Shown here: piece after piece, positions 1 through 7,100 of the stretch
Numbering within the stretch: position 1 is the first letter of the stretch
How the letters are laid out: each line of letters opens with the position of its first letter
Notes under the pieces: model-generated
What the model was told of the DNA's origin: nothing
The model's input: only the letters and a program-made list of their open reading frames with translations
The model's database searches: none
Program-made: the position numbers and the translations under genes
Source: Gammaproteobacteria bacterium
GTDB lineage: Bacteria > Pseudomonadota > Gammaproteobacteria > UBA6429 > Thiohalophilaceae
Length of the DNA stretch: 7,794 bases
Assembly: GCA_003233255.1 (NCBI GenBank)
Contig: QILH01000146.1
Coordinates: forward strand, 1 to 7,794
Reading direction: 5' to 3'

Positions 1-273
1 AAAGATGGGAGTGATGATAGCGCTCGCGAGAAAGTCTTCGTTGGTTCAGCGCAATTAATGACGCCGATGGGAGCTCTGCCGTTGGCATTTGAGCTTGATG
101 GTACGACGCTGGAAGAGGCCTTGATTCACTATGCCGAAGCGGCAAAAGAGGCGCTCGAAAAAACCATGAACGAGTTGAAAGAAATGCAACGTCAGCAGGC
201 TTCGTCAATCGTTACCCCGGGCAGCCCCGGAGGATTAGGCGGTGTACCCGGTGGCGGCATTCAAATGCCGTAA
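1..273 (+). CDS. Hypothetical protein, 3' end only (5' truncated by window edge)
   Basis: The frame is open from base 1 to a TAA at 271-273, giving about 90 residues, so this is the C-terminal end of a longer gene. The ATG codons at 58 and 67 lie in a frame already open upstream, and no ribosome binding site is seen before them, so they are unlikely to be the true start. The visible part has a short hydrophobic stretch (MTPMGALPLAFELDG), then an acidic and basic helical segment with coiled-coil character (ALEKTMNELKEMQRQQ). It ends in a flexible Gly/Pro-rich tail (GGLGGVPGGGIQMP). No signal peptide or membrane segment is visible. I do not recognise the family and assign no function. It converges on the minus-strand operon ending at 373. 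Confidence 0.7.
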   Translation, partial: KDGSDDSAREKVFVGSAQLMTPMGALPLAFELDGTTLEEALIHYAEAAKEALEKTMNELKEMQRQQASSIVTPGSPGGLGGVPGGGIQMP

Positions 274-372
274 TTTGTTTTTGGCCGGGATCCGCTCGTT
301 GGATTCTTGCCGGAAATATTGATGCTGCTCTGGGCTTGTTACGGAGCTATATGTTTTTAAGCACGACAGGAT

Positions 373-582
373 TTAATAAAAGAAAAGATAAATTAGATAA
401 ACCGTGCTCACTACAAACAAACCGGCTCCCCAAATGGCCAGCCAGTATTGCCTGGCACGCAGGCCAACAATTGTAAAACCGATACCCAGAAACAGTCCGA
501 ACAGTGCCGCCGCAATAAAAATATCGTGACTTACGGGCTGACCACCTGTTTCCGGATTTTCACCTATTCGATAACGGGCCAT
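373..582 (-). CDS. Small two-helix membrane protein, third gene of bcp unit
   Basis: A 69-residue protein starts at ATG 582 with a moderate Shine-Dalgarno (AGGGA, about 5 bases upstream). After a short polar N-terminus (MARYRIGENPETGGQPVSHD) it has two hydrophobic segments, at about residues 22-42 and 48-68, joined by a short basic loop (LRARQYW). By the positive-inside rule both ends probably face outward or the periplasm, but this is inference. The start lies 16 bases after the stop of the DsrE-like gene, so the two are probably co-transcribed and translated in series. No catalytic motif or metal-binding residues are visible and the family is not recognised. It is the last gene of the unit. 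No convincing terminator is seen in the 274-372 gap before the convergent gene. Confidence 0.7.
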   Translation of the reverse strand: MARYRIGENPETGGQPVSHDIFIAAALFGLFLGIGFTIVGLRARQYWLAIWGAGLFVVSTVYLIYLFFY

Positions 583-598
583 AATGATCCCTGCTAAT

Positions 599-937
599 TT
601 ATAAAGTAATCACCTGATCGGGCATGTTACCCGACAAGGCCGCATAAAGATTGGGGAAGCAACCTATGGTTGCGCCGTCAACCAGTTTTCCATCGATCTG
701 TCTTTCATAACAGCATTTATCACAGCCCATTAAGAGCATGCCGGTTTCATTGGCAACTTTTGCCAGGCGCTCTCCGATGGGGTCATCCTTGACCAGCACA
801 TAGTTATTGTCTTCGAAAAAAAACATACCCACGACCTCAACACCGTGAGCATTATCTTCGAGTTGCGGTAAAATCATCTGACCTAATTTGTACGAGACGG
901 AATGTCCCTGCGTTGAAAATATGTAGGCTACTTTCAT
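599..937 (-). CDS. DsrE-like small cysteine protein (SaoD-like)
   Basis: A 112-residue protein. The longer open frame begins at 1009, but I choose the ATG at 937: it has a clear Shine-Dalgarno (GGGAGA, about 5 bases upstream), it opens with the beta-strand expected of the fold (MKVAYIFSTQGHS), and it avoids overlap with bcp. The pattern of an N-terminal strand, VEVVGMFFFEDNNYVL, PIGERL and a C-terminal PDQVITL resembles DsrE-related proteins of the type named SaoD. DsrE-family proteins carry or transfer sulfur through cysteine thiols. Here Cys72, Cys75 and Cys76 form a C-x-x-C-C cluster (GCDKCC), and Cys93 sits in TIGCFPNLYAAL, so redox or sulfur-carrier chemistry is plausible. The protein looks cytoplasmic. 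It lies 16 bases after bcp and 16 bases before a small membrane protein. The family call comes from remembered sequence pattern and the function is inference. Confidence 0.8.
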   Translation of the reverse strand: MKVAYIFSTQGHSVSYKLGQMILPQLEDNAHGVEVVGMFFFEDNNYVLVKDDPIGERLAKVANETGMLLMGCDKCCYERQIDGKLVDGATIGCFPNLYAALSGNMPDQVITL

Positions 938-953
938 GCTGTTCTCCCGATTT

Positions 954-1418
954 TTACAGTTGCGTAATGGCGTTGAGCATCGCCTGGGCATGCCCTTGTG
1001 GGGTGACACCGTAAATGGCTTGTTTGATCATGCCCTGCTTATCAATTAGAAAAGTAGAGCGAACGATGCCCATTTTTTTCAAGCCATTTTTTTCTTTTTC
1101 CTGCCAGACACCGTAGGCCTCACAAAGATCGCCATTGGTATCGGCTAATAATTCAATTTTTAGATTATACTTATCAATAAAGTCCTGATGGCTAGCACAA
1201 TCGTCTTTGCTGACGCCAAGGATAACGGCATTGGCCTGCGTGAAATCATTTGCCAGAGCGGTAAATTCGTTTGCTTCAATAGTGCAGCCGGGCGTATCGT
1301 CTTTGGGATAAAAATACAATACGACGTGGTTTTTATCTTTATAGTCGGCAAGCCGAATGGTATGGCTTTTTTGATTAGGGACTGCAAAATCAGGTGCAGT
1401 CTGGTTTACCGTTAGCAT
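954..1418 (-). CDS. bcp: Thioredoxin-dependent thiol peroxidase Bcp (PrxQ peroxiredoxin)
   Basis: A 154-residue protein of normal length for the Bcp/PrxQ family, which reduces hydrogen peroxide and organic hydroperoxides in the cytoplasm using thiols, usually from thioredoxin. The family landmarks are present: APDFAVPNQ near the N-terminus, YFYPKDDTPGCTIEANEF with the peroxidatic Cys45 preceded by Thr42 and Pro43, GVSKDDCASHQDF, and IVRSTFLID with the active-site Arg120. Escherichia coli Bcp has a resolving cysteine five residues after the peroxidatic one; here that position is Asn50. The other cysteines are Cys74 and Cys99, so the enzyme may work by a one-cysteine mechanism or resolve through another thiol. 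The start at ATG 1418 has GGAG five bases upstream. It is the first gene of a probable three-gene unit with the DsrE-like and small membrane genes. Confidence 0.97.
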   Translation of the reverse strand: MLTVNQTAPDFAVPNQKSHTIRLADYKDKNHVVLYFYPKDDTPGCTIEANEFTALANDFTQANAVILGVSKDDCASHQDFIDKYNLKIELLADTNGDLCEAYGVWQEKEKNGLKKMGIVRSTFLIDKQGMIKQAIYGVTPQGHAQAMLNAITQL

Positions 1419-1454
1419 GTGTACTCCAATGGATCGAATCCAGTAATTCTCAAA

Positions 1455-1470
1455 GTGTTAATTGAAACAC
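1455..1470. promoter_or_regulatory. Short inverted repeat upstream of bcp
   Basis: GTGTT and AACAC are separated by six A/T-rich bases, about 37 bases upstream of the bcp start codon. This could be a dimeric repressor or activator site, but the arms are only five bases long. No convincing -35/-10 pair can be fixed around it, so the assignment is weak. Confidence 0.2.
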
Positions 1471-1572
1471 AGCCGAACGGATAAACCAATCTTATCTTTA
1501 ATTCTCGTATTAGATGAAAGGGTACTGCGACTAATAAATAAACGACATGTTGTGCTTTTCAGCGAAATCTAT

Positions 1573-1701
1573 TTATAGATACTGATCAGAACGGGGATAT
1601 TCAAAATGAGGGCCATCGATGATGGCACGTTTACCCGCGGCGCGTCGGCGAGCAATATATTTGTCGGCTACGATTAACTTTTTTCTGTTAATACCTGCGA
1701 T
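1573..1701 (-). other. Coding-like -1 frame extension or remnant at the 3' end of the HopJ gene
   Basis: In the frame -1 relative to the HopJ gene, the minus strand is open for 42 codons, from just after a TAA at 1702-1704 to a TAA at 1573-1575. It overlaps the last codons of the HopJ gene. The part after the overlap reads like protein (KLIVADKYIARRRAAGKR, then AIIDGPHFEYPRSDQYL), with common codons and a basic then acidic/aromatic composition. It contains no ATG, GTG or TTG, so it cannot start by itself in the usual way. A run of six A then G (1684-1678 in coding sense) lies where the two frames meet. One extra A, or a -1 slip of the lysine tRNA from AAA to AAA, would fuse it to HopJ. It could be a frameshifted C-terminal extension, a gene remnant or chance. 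The peptide is not recognised. Confidence 0.35.
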
Positions 1702-2021
1702 TTAAATCTTATTCCATCCCAGCCTGTTTTAATAAAATTGCGGATGTTTTGATGGTTGTCGGCCTCTGGATTAGCCAGAACATCGTCGCGATAATAGTGA
1801 CCAAAACAGGCCAGCGTTTCAGCGGCTGTAAAATTTTGTAATTTGGCAAAGGCAAATAATTTGCATGAACCTGAGTTTTGACCGGTGGCATTCACTAGAT
1901 CACCATTACTAAATTCGCCGGCCTCGAAATTATATAATTGTTCGATAACCGACATGGTGTCATCAAATTCAATGGTGCTTGGGTCGCTGAGTAATTTGGT
2001 TTTGAAGGTAGCCAGATTCAT
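1674..2021 (-). CDS. HopJ type III effector family protein
   Basis: A 115-residue protein matching the HopJ family over its whole length, with the hallmark segments LVNATGQNSGSCKLFAFAKL, LACFGHYYRDDVL and DNHQNIRNFIKTGWDGIRF. The family is named after a Pseudomonas syringae effector. As far as I know, its members also occur in many bacteria without a type III secretion system, and the biochemical role is unknown. Nothing around this gene suggests secretion: no chaperone, secretion gene or signal peptide is seen. The length is usual for the family, so the TAA at 1674-1676 may be the genuine end, although a coding-like stretch continues in the -1 frame. The ATG at 2021 has only a weak ribosome binding site. 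It sits 22 bases downstream of the hairpin terminator of the preceding gene. Its promoter must therefore overlap the terminator or be read-through from it. Confidence 0.92.
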   Translation of the reverse strand: MNLATFKTKLLSDPSTIEFDDTMSVIEQLYNFEAGEFSNGDLVNATGQNSGSCKLFAFAKLQNFTAAETLACFGHYYRDDVLANPEADNHQNIRNFIKTGWDGIRFKSQVLTEKS

Positions 2022-2043
2022 GCCAATAGCTTATCGTGCAGTG

Positions 2044-2077
2044 TCAAAAAAGCCAGCGATAAAGCTGGCTTTTTTGA
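2044..2077 (-). terminator. Rho-independent terminator (symmetrical, both strands)
   Basis: The arms TCAAAAAAGCCAGC and GCTGGCTTTTTTGA are perfectly complementary over 14 bases around a six-base loop (GATAAA). On the minus strand the GC core is followed by a run of six T, 19 bases past the stop of the 65-residue membrane protein gene (2097), so it should end that transcript. The mirrored A and T tracts would let it act on plus-strand transcripts as well. The HopJ gene starts only 22 bases further on. Confidence 0.9.
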
Positions 2078-2096
2078 TTGAATTGTTTTTAACTGG

Positions 2097-2294
2097 TTAG
2101 ATCGCTGATGTAAGATCCTGCTCATCATTGCTGAGGCTGATTTCATTTACGCGCCGATAAATCATATAGCAACTGCCGAGAACCAATACCAGCCCAGTGA
2201 ATGCAGAAAGAGGATGATGAATAAAGGTCACGAGCAAGATGCCTGCCGCGATAAGTGCGATTGGTAATGTCTCAAAAATGGGTTTACTGAACAT
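2097..2294 (-). CDS. Small two-helix inner-membrane protein
   Basis: A 65-residue protein starts at ATG 2294 behind a strong Shine-Dalgarno (AAGGAG at 2307-2302, seven bases upstream). Two hydrophobic helices (about residues 8-25 and 30-46) flank a short His-His turn (FIHHPLSAF). A basic patch (YRRVNE) then leads to an acidic polar tail (NDEQDLTSAI) that is probably cytoplasmic. The opening FSKPIFETLPIALIAAG resembles small uncharacterised membrane proteins of Proteobacteria, but I cannot name a family with assurance. It is monocistronic by appearance: a strong terminator lies just after it and a divergent AraC gene lies upstream. The good ribosome site and terminator argue that it is a real gene. 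No enzymatic motif is visible and the function is unknown. Confidence 0.75.
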   Translation of the reverse strand: MFSKPIFETLPIALIAAGILLVTFIHHPLSAFTGLVLVLGSCYMIYRRVNEISLSNDEQDLTSAI

Positions 2295-2338
2295 CTTTTT
2301 TCTCCTTAATAAAATGTGTTCTGTACCTCAAATGTTGT

Positions 2339-2369
2339 GCGAACTCTATCACACAATCATGATGTTCGC
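2339..2369. promoter_or_regulatory. Widely spaced inverted repeat in divergent promoter region
   Basis: GCGAAC (2339-2344) and GTTCGC (2364-2369) are perfect six-base complements 19 bases apart, roughly two helical turns centre to centre. They lie 45 bases upstream of the small membrane protein start, in an otherwise AT-rich region. The spacing would suit a dimeric regulator, but there is no independent support. Confidence 0.25.
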
Positions 2370-2400
2370 CTATATAATTGAGTAAAATAAGTTGGTAAAT

Positions 2401-2420
2401 ACCTATATTAAACAATAGGT
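2401..2420. promoter_or_regulatory. Inverted repeat upstream of AraC-family gene
   Basis: ACCTAT and ATAGGT are perfect complements separated by eight bases, in the AT-rich divergent region 110-130 bases upstream of the regulator's probable start. It could be an operator for the AraC protein itself or for another factor. AraC proteins more often bind direct repeats, so the assignment is tentative. Confidence 0.25.
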
Positions 2421-2428
2421 TATAGTTA

Positions 2429-2441
2429 ATACTTAAAGTAT
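2429..2441. promoter_or_regulatory. Near-perfect palindrome upstream of AraC-family gene
   Basis: ATACTT and AAGTAT are complementary around a single central A. The palindrome lies nine bases after the 2401-2420 repeat, so the two form a compact cluster that may be the control region of the AraC gene. In AT-rich DNA short palindromes arise easily, so confidence is low. Confidence 0.2.
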
Positions 2442-2532
2442 GATCTGATTAGTAACAAAAGATGACAAAAATAACGCAAAAATCAGTGTATTCTTGCTTA
2501 TATATAGCGTTCAAAATACGTTATTTCCCGAA

Positions 2533-3318
2533 ATGAAGCTTCTCTCTGGCTCAGATTCCATCAAGAAAGCGGATGCGCAGCTTGCTGCGATTGCCGAGAC
2601 GGTCTGGGTCGAGGGCAGCCATCGTATCGTCGCCCACCAACATGATCGTGCGCAACTGATTCACAGCCTGGTTGGAAATCTGGTGGTTGAAGTTGAAGAG
2701 CAGGCTTTTTTGATCACCCCGGAGACGGCGTTGTGGATTCCTGCCGAAGTTCAGCATGCCGTGTTTGCGCAGGAATCCGTTCACTATTGTTCAGTCTATG
2801 TTAATCAGACAATGGCTTCTGATCTTGCCGGGCAAGTACACCGAGTTTATATGCGGCCGCTGCTACAGCAACTGGCGATCAGCGCAGCGAGGTTTTCAAA
2901 GGCAAATACGTTAAGTGAACAGCAATCCCGTTTGTTAGAAGTGCTGGTTGATCAGATTCGTGCGATTGAACCTTGTGAACTGGTATTATCTTTACCGCGT
3001 GATCGCCGACTGACCCGGGTTGTGCCTCGATTAATCGCCAAACCTTCACTCAATGATGATTTGATGACCATTGCCAGCGAGGCGAACATCAGTGCGCGTA
3101 CCGTAGAACGTATTTTTAAAAAAGAGACGGGCTTTAGTTATAAACAATGGCAGCAACGGTTAATTTTGTTAAGAGCGATTGCGCTGTTAAAACGTGGTAC
3201 GCCCGTGAAGGTGATTGCCATTGAGCTATCCTACCAAACTAGCAGTGCCTTTATTGCCATGTTCAAGCGAATCATGAAGCATACTCCCAGCCAATATATA
3301 AAATTACTTCGAAAGTAA
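2533..3318 (+). CDS. AraC/XylS family transcriptional regulator with cupin sensor domain
   Basis: A 261-residue regulator from ATG 2533. The frame also has a TTG at 2494 that would add 13 residues, and neither start has a clear Shine-Dalgarno. I prefer the ATG because TTG is rarer and the extra residues do not look conserved. The N-terminal half holds a cupin-like sensor fold (AHQHDRAQLIHSLVGNLVVE, then WIPAEVQHAVF), typical of regulators that begin with an HxHxxxQL-type motif. The C-terminal 100 residues carry the two AraC helix-turn-helix units: LMTIASEANISARTVERIFK, then VIAIELSYQTSSAFIAMFKR and PSQYIKLL at the end. The protein should be cytoplasmic and DNA-binding. Its ligand is unknown. 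It faces a small membrane protein gene divergently and is followed 105 bases later by the secreted GlcG-like gene, both possible targets. Confidence 0.93.
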   Translation: MKLLSGSDSIKKADAQLAAIAETVWVEGSHRIVAHQHDRAQLIHSLVGNLVVEVEEQAFLITPETALWIPAEVQHAVFAQESVHYCSVYVNQTMASDLAGQVHRVYMRPLLQQLAISAARFSKANTLSEQQSRLLEVLVDQIRAIEPCELVLSLPRDRRLTRVVPRLIAKPSLNDDLMTIASEANISARTVERIFKKETGFSYKQWQQRLILLRAIALLKRGTPVKVIAIELSYQTSSAFIAMFKRIMKHTPSQYIKLLRK

Positions 3319-3423
3319 GTCCTGTCGTGATAATGCGATGCAATGTCAGAAATACACTACATCACGTCACATTAACGGGTAATACTCGTTCCATGCAAAC
3401 GTCATATTCGTTAGGAGGATATT

Positions 3424-3936
3424 ATGCGTTTTGGAACATTGTTAATTTTAGTATCCATGTTTAGCTCGGTGCATGCTGAAGACAAAGGCATTTTTACAAC
3501 GCGTAGCATGACGATAGAAACGGCATCAAAGGCGGCCTGGCAGGCAATGAAGGCATGTCGAGATAAAGGCTATTCGGTTGCGGTTGCTGTGGTGGATAAA
3601 TCTGGAATCTTGCAGGTTTTTTATCGCGATCGTTTTGCTGGGCCGCATAGCGTGCAAACGGCAATCAGCAAGGCCTGGACGGCGGTCAGTTTTCATGTCA
3701 ACACCAACGAGCTTGCGGATATGCTGCAGCGAGGTGAAATACCCCAGCAGGTGCAGCATAACCCCGGAGCCTTATTGGTCGGTGGTGGTGTGAATGTTTA
3801 TTCGCAGGGTGAATTGATTGGTGCGATTGGCGTATCGGGTGCCCCGCCAGGAAAGTCGGAACGTGATAGCATTGATGGTGCCTGCGCAAATATAGGGGTA
3901 AAAAGCGTTGAAGAGATATTGGAGTTTGCCGATTAA
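3424..3936 (+). CDS. Secreted GlcG/HbpS-family (heme-binding-like) protein
   Basis: A 170-residue protein behind a perfect Shine-Dalgarno (AGGAGG at 3413-3418, five bases before the ATG), so it is probably well translated. Residues 1-18 (MRFGTLLILVSMFSSVHA) look like a Sec signal peptide with cleavage after VHA, placing the mature protein in the periplasm or outside. The rest matches the GlcG/HbpS family (DUF336): SVAVAVVDKSGILQVFYRD, then AISKAWTAVSF, GALLVGGGVNVYSQGELIGA and IGVSGAPPGKSERDSIDGAC. Family members include the Streptomyces heme-binding HbpS and the GlcG proteins linked to glycolate genes. Most homologues have no proven function, and heme or small-molecule binding here is inference. 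It lies 105 bases after the AraC gene, far enough for its own promoter, and converges on the large gene at 4124 with no clear terminator between. Confidence 0.93.
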   Translation: MRFGTLLILVSMFSSVHAEDKGIFTTRSMTIETASKAAWQAMKACRDKGYSVAVAVVDKSGILQVFYRDRFAGPHSVQTAISKAWTAVSFHVNTNELADMLQRGEIPQQVQHNPGALLVGGGVNVYSQGELIGAIGVSGAPPGKSERDSIDGACANIGVKSVEEILEFAD

Positions 3937-4123
3937 CATATAGTAAGCATTAAAAATAGAACAAGACAGCGTGATTGTAAAAAGGCATAAATATTAAACT
4001 TAAATGGTGTTCACCGGTTATCATGCTGTGTATAAATTTAATTCTGGTTAGCAAAGCGGTATTAAAAAAATTGACGGATGTGTTCGATTGCATGAACCCT
4101 TGTCGGTAATTTGATAGATAGAT

Positions 4124-7100
4124 TTATTCAAATACCTCGCGCCAGAAGATAATCCGATCGTCACCTCGGAATTGCCCGAACGAGGCAACGCCGTCAACGT
4201 CTAATAAATAAGGGTGTACGTTGGTATCAGTATTAAATGGAAAACTGAATGGTATCGTAAAATTACCACCATTGCCGCCGGCGACATAAAATAAACGCCA
4301 GCCTGCGCTGTTATTATTCGTATCAGGCACATGTATGCGTGCATATGTAGCCGCCGAGCCATCGTCGTCGAAGTTAAAGACGGAAGAACTTACGCTCGGA
4401 CTGGCACGGAAGTAATAACCCGGAGTGCCAATGGCGGCAGGGCTGGAGCCTGGTTCAATACCTGCTGGCGGGTTTATATTATAGAGTGTACAACTGTCAT
4501 CGATTTTGTGTTGCCAACTGGTGCAGTTACCGCTGCTGATTGCGCTGCAGTATTCAGTTCGGGCATACATGTCCAGGCCGATATCAGTTTGGTTGGTGCC
4601 AAATGCGTTTTCTGCAAACAGGCGCCCGAAAAATAAACGGGTGTTACCTGTCTGGCGGTAGGTATCGGCGCCAATGGTTAAATCCGTGGTATCAATTCCA
4701 ACATTGTCGGTATCGATTGGATTGACGCCAATGCGTACATCGTTAAACGGGGTTTCTGCAGCATAACCGGGTGCAGAACCTGCGCGTCCGATTAACAGGT
4801 TTGCGCCGATATTGGCGGCGCCATTGGTGAAACTATTTGGCGTGCTGTTAACCGCATCGAGATTGATTCGGCTGCTCAGATTAATCGGTGAGGCCAATGG
4901 GCTATTTACAGCGGCAAAATTCCATTTACCCGTTTCGTTGGCGTTGCTGGTATTTTCCGAGAAGGGCGAAGTAAACTTGCTCCAGTTACCGTTGTAGTTT
5001 TGGGTAATGCCGGCTGCCGAGCAGCTGGTTCCAAATGCCTGCGCCGTGAGTGTGAAACCAACCGTAAATTCTTCATCAAGATAACTAAACGCATCGCTGC
5101 AACTTGTCGCGCTATTGGCATCGGTTCGATTGACGAGCGCAGCCGCACTAAGACAAAAATGAGCCGGATAGAAGCGACCCAGGGTTGCGCTGGTATTTAA
5201 GGCAGCATCACCAATGCTTTCCGAAAAATAACCGCCCGCAGGTAAGGCTGCGGTAAAATTAAAGGCGCCGACCTCTGAGACCGTTTGGGTGCTAATGGTA
5301 TGTTCACCAGAATCGGCCGCACTAATATTAAAACTGTTTATGCCTAATGTTCCCTGACTAATCGCAGGTGCAATATTAGTATGCGTCATGGTGAGTCCAT
5401 TTAACTGAAAATTGGGGGTAACGGTGTTATCGGCGCAAGCACCGGCGATGTTGAGATTAAATATGTCGCCAGCGCGCCGGAAAGCGCTACAGCTTGCGGA
5501 GGCACCTGCGCAGCTGGCATTTGCATCGTTGCTGCTGACATAGAGTTTATAGGGTTTGGTGACATACGTGGTCGCGCCATTCATAACCAGACCTTGATCA
5601 TCGGTACCGGCCGAACCGTTATAGACACTATTTAGTGTGATTTGTCCGGCATCAGGATAGGTCACGGTGAAGCTTGCCTGACCTGCGGAATCAAAAGTAA
5701 TTGGTACAGCCTGACCGGTTGCGGCGTTGATCGGCTCGTAGTCCGTCCCATTGTAATTCAACGTCAGGTTTTGAGTACCGCTGGAAGGATTGGCATAGTT
5801 AAGTGAAAAATCAATATTTCGGGATTGACCTATAAACGTAGGTACACAGGCTTGCGTAGTGTTATCCAGTCTTACTGCGCTCATGGTGATGCTGGCCGAG
5901 CTTGCACACGATGTCTGTGTGGGTATCGAATAAATAAATCCAGTATCATAGTACCTTACGTCACAACTGGCACTACTGGTAGCGGTATTTAAACATTGAA
6001 TAGCGTTACTGGGGCTGGGCGAGGTCGTACTAATGCCCAATGTTATGGTACTCGACGTTGTGCGTTGTAATTGAAAAACACTTGAGCCCCCGGTTACGAT
6101 TTTAGTGTCGCCTCCGACCCACCCCGAGGGACTAAGGGTGATGGCCACATCACCCTGATACTCCGAGCTGCAATCTGAATTTAAGCAGGCGCGAACGGTA
6201 ACGGATTCAGGTTCACAGGTTAAGGCGGAACCATCATGCTCAATGCGTAAATGATCGAAGGTTAATGCGCAGACACGGGTATCATTCATGACCGTGGTGA
6301 CGTCGGCTGCATTGAGTGCGCGTGCGTAGACTCGCATCTCATCAATGCTGCCCTGGAAACGCCAGTTCGGAACGGCTTCGGAGCCAGCGGAATTATTTTC
6401 CCCGCCAACGCTGGCGTCGCCCGGATCCGATCCCCAGGTGCCAGTATACGGTTGGGCGCTGGTAACGGCGACGCCATTGACAAATATCTGTCGGGTTCGG
6501 GCAATGACATCGTGCACGGCAGCGACATGTTGCCAATTTCCTGCGCTGATCACAGCAGGAGAATCAAGGATGACAGGGTTAACATTGCGCGAGAAAAAAC
6601 GTAGTCGACCATTACCTCCATCACCCAGGCTAAAGGCAAAACCCCCGGAATTATTTTGATCGTCAACAAAGATACGTTGATCCTGATTAATAACAACCGG
6701 ATTAATCCAGGCGGTCATGGTAAAACTATCGGTCAGGTTTGGCAGGTTACTTATATCAATATAGTCATTAACGCCATCAAATTCACCATAGTTACAGGTG
6801 CCTGGCGATCCGGCGATGGCCGGATTACTCACATTGGTTATGGCACCATTAATCGCGGTACCGTGATTGTTATTTCCTGAGGTATCAACCACTTCATTCG
6901 CCGTATTATTCCATCCAGCCTGATCCATGTTCCACGCTGCGAACAGGCAGTCGTGGGTTTCATTCATGTCACTGTTAATCTGGCTAGCCGATAATACATC
7001 CGTATAGATACGTGCCTCATCAAAGCGGCCATTAGCTGAAGTGCTGGTGTAACCATTACCACTAACGCCACTATTACGGTTGTCGCCAAAAAATAAAGTC

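Noticed and set aside
284..322. Imperfect CCGGGATCC...GGATTCTTGCCGG hairpin after the first gene
   Set aside because: It has a bulge and a G-U pair and no following T run, so it is not convincing as a terminator.
361..407. GCACG...CGTGC inverted repeat as terminator for the bcp unit
   Set aside because: Five-base arms over 30 bases apart, partly inside the coding sequence, and no T run.
938..1009. N-terminal extension of the DsrE-like gene to an ATG at 1009
   Set aside because: It would overlap the bcp coding end by 56 bases, lacks family resemblance, and the internal ATG at 937 has a clear ribosome binding site.
1567..1580. ATCTAT-TT-ATAGAT palindrome at the end of the HopJ extension
   Set aside because: AT-rich and short, overlapping a stop codon, with no promoter or partner site to support a role.
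1606..1677. Plus-strand 23-codon open frame opposite the HopJ extension
   Set aside because: Too short, no ribosome binding site, and it mirrors the minus-strand coding-like stretch.
2494..2532. TTG start for the AraC-family gene
   Set aside because: Possible, but there is no Shine-Dalgarno and the added 13 residues look unconserved; the ATG at 2533 gives a normal length.
3326..3366. CGTGAT...ATCACG inverted repeat between the AraC and GlcG-like genes
   Set aside because: Six-base arms with a 29-base loop and no T run; compatible with chance.
4113..4123. GATAGATAGAT tandem repeat next to the MshQ-like stop codon
   Set aside because: Under three copies and outside the coding sequence; too short to suggest slippage or function.
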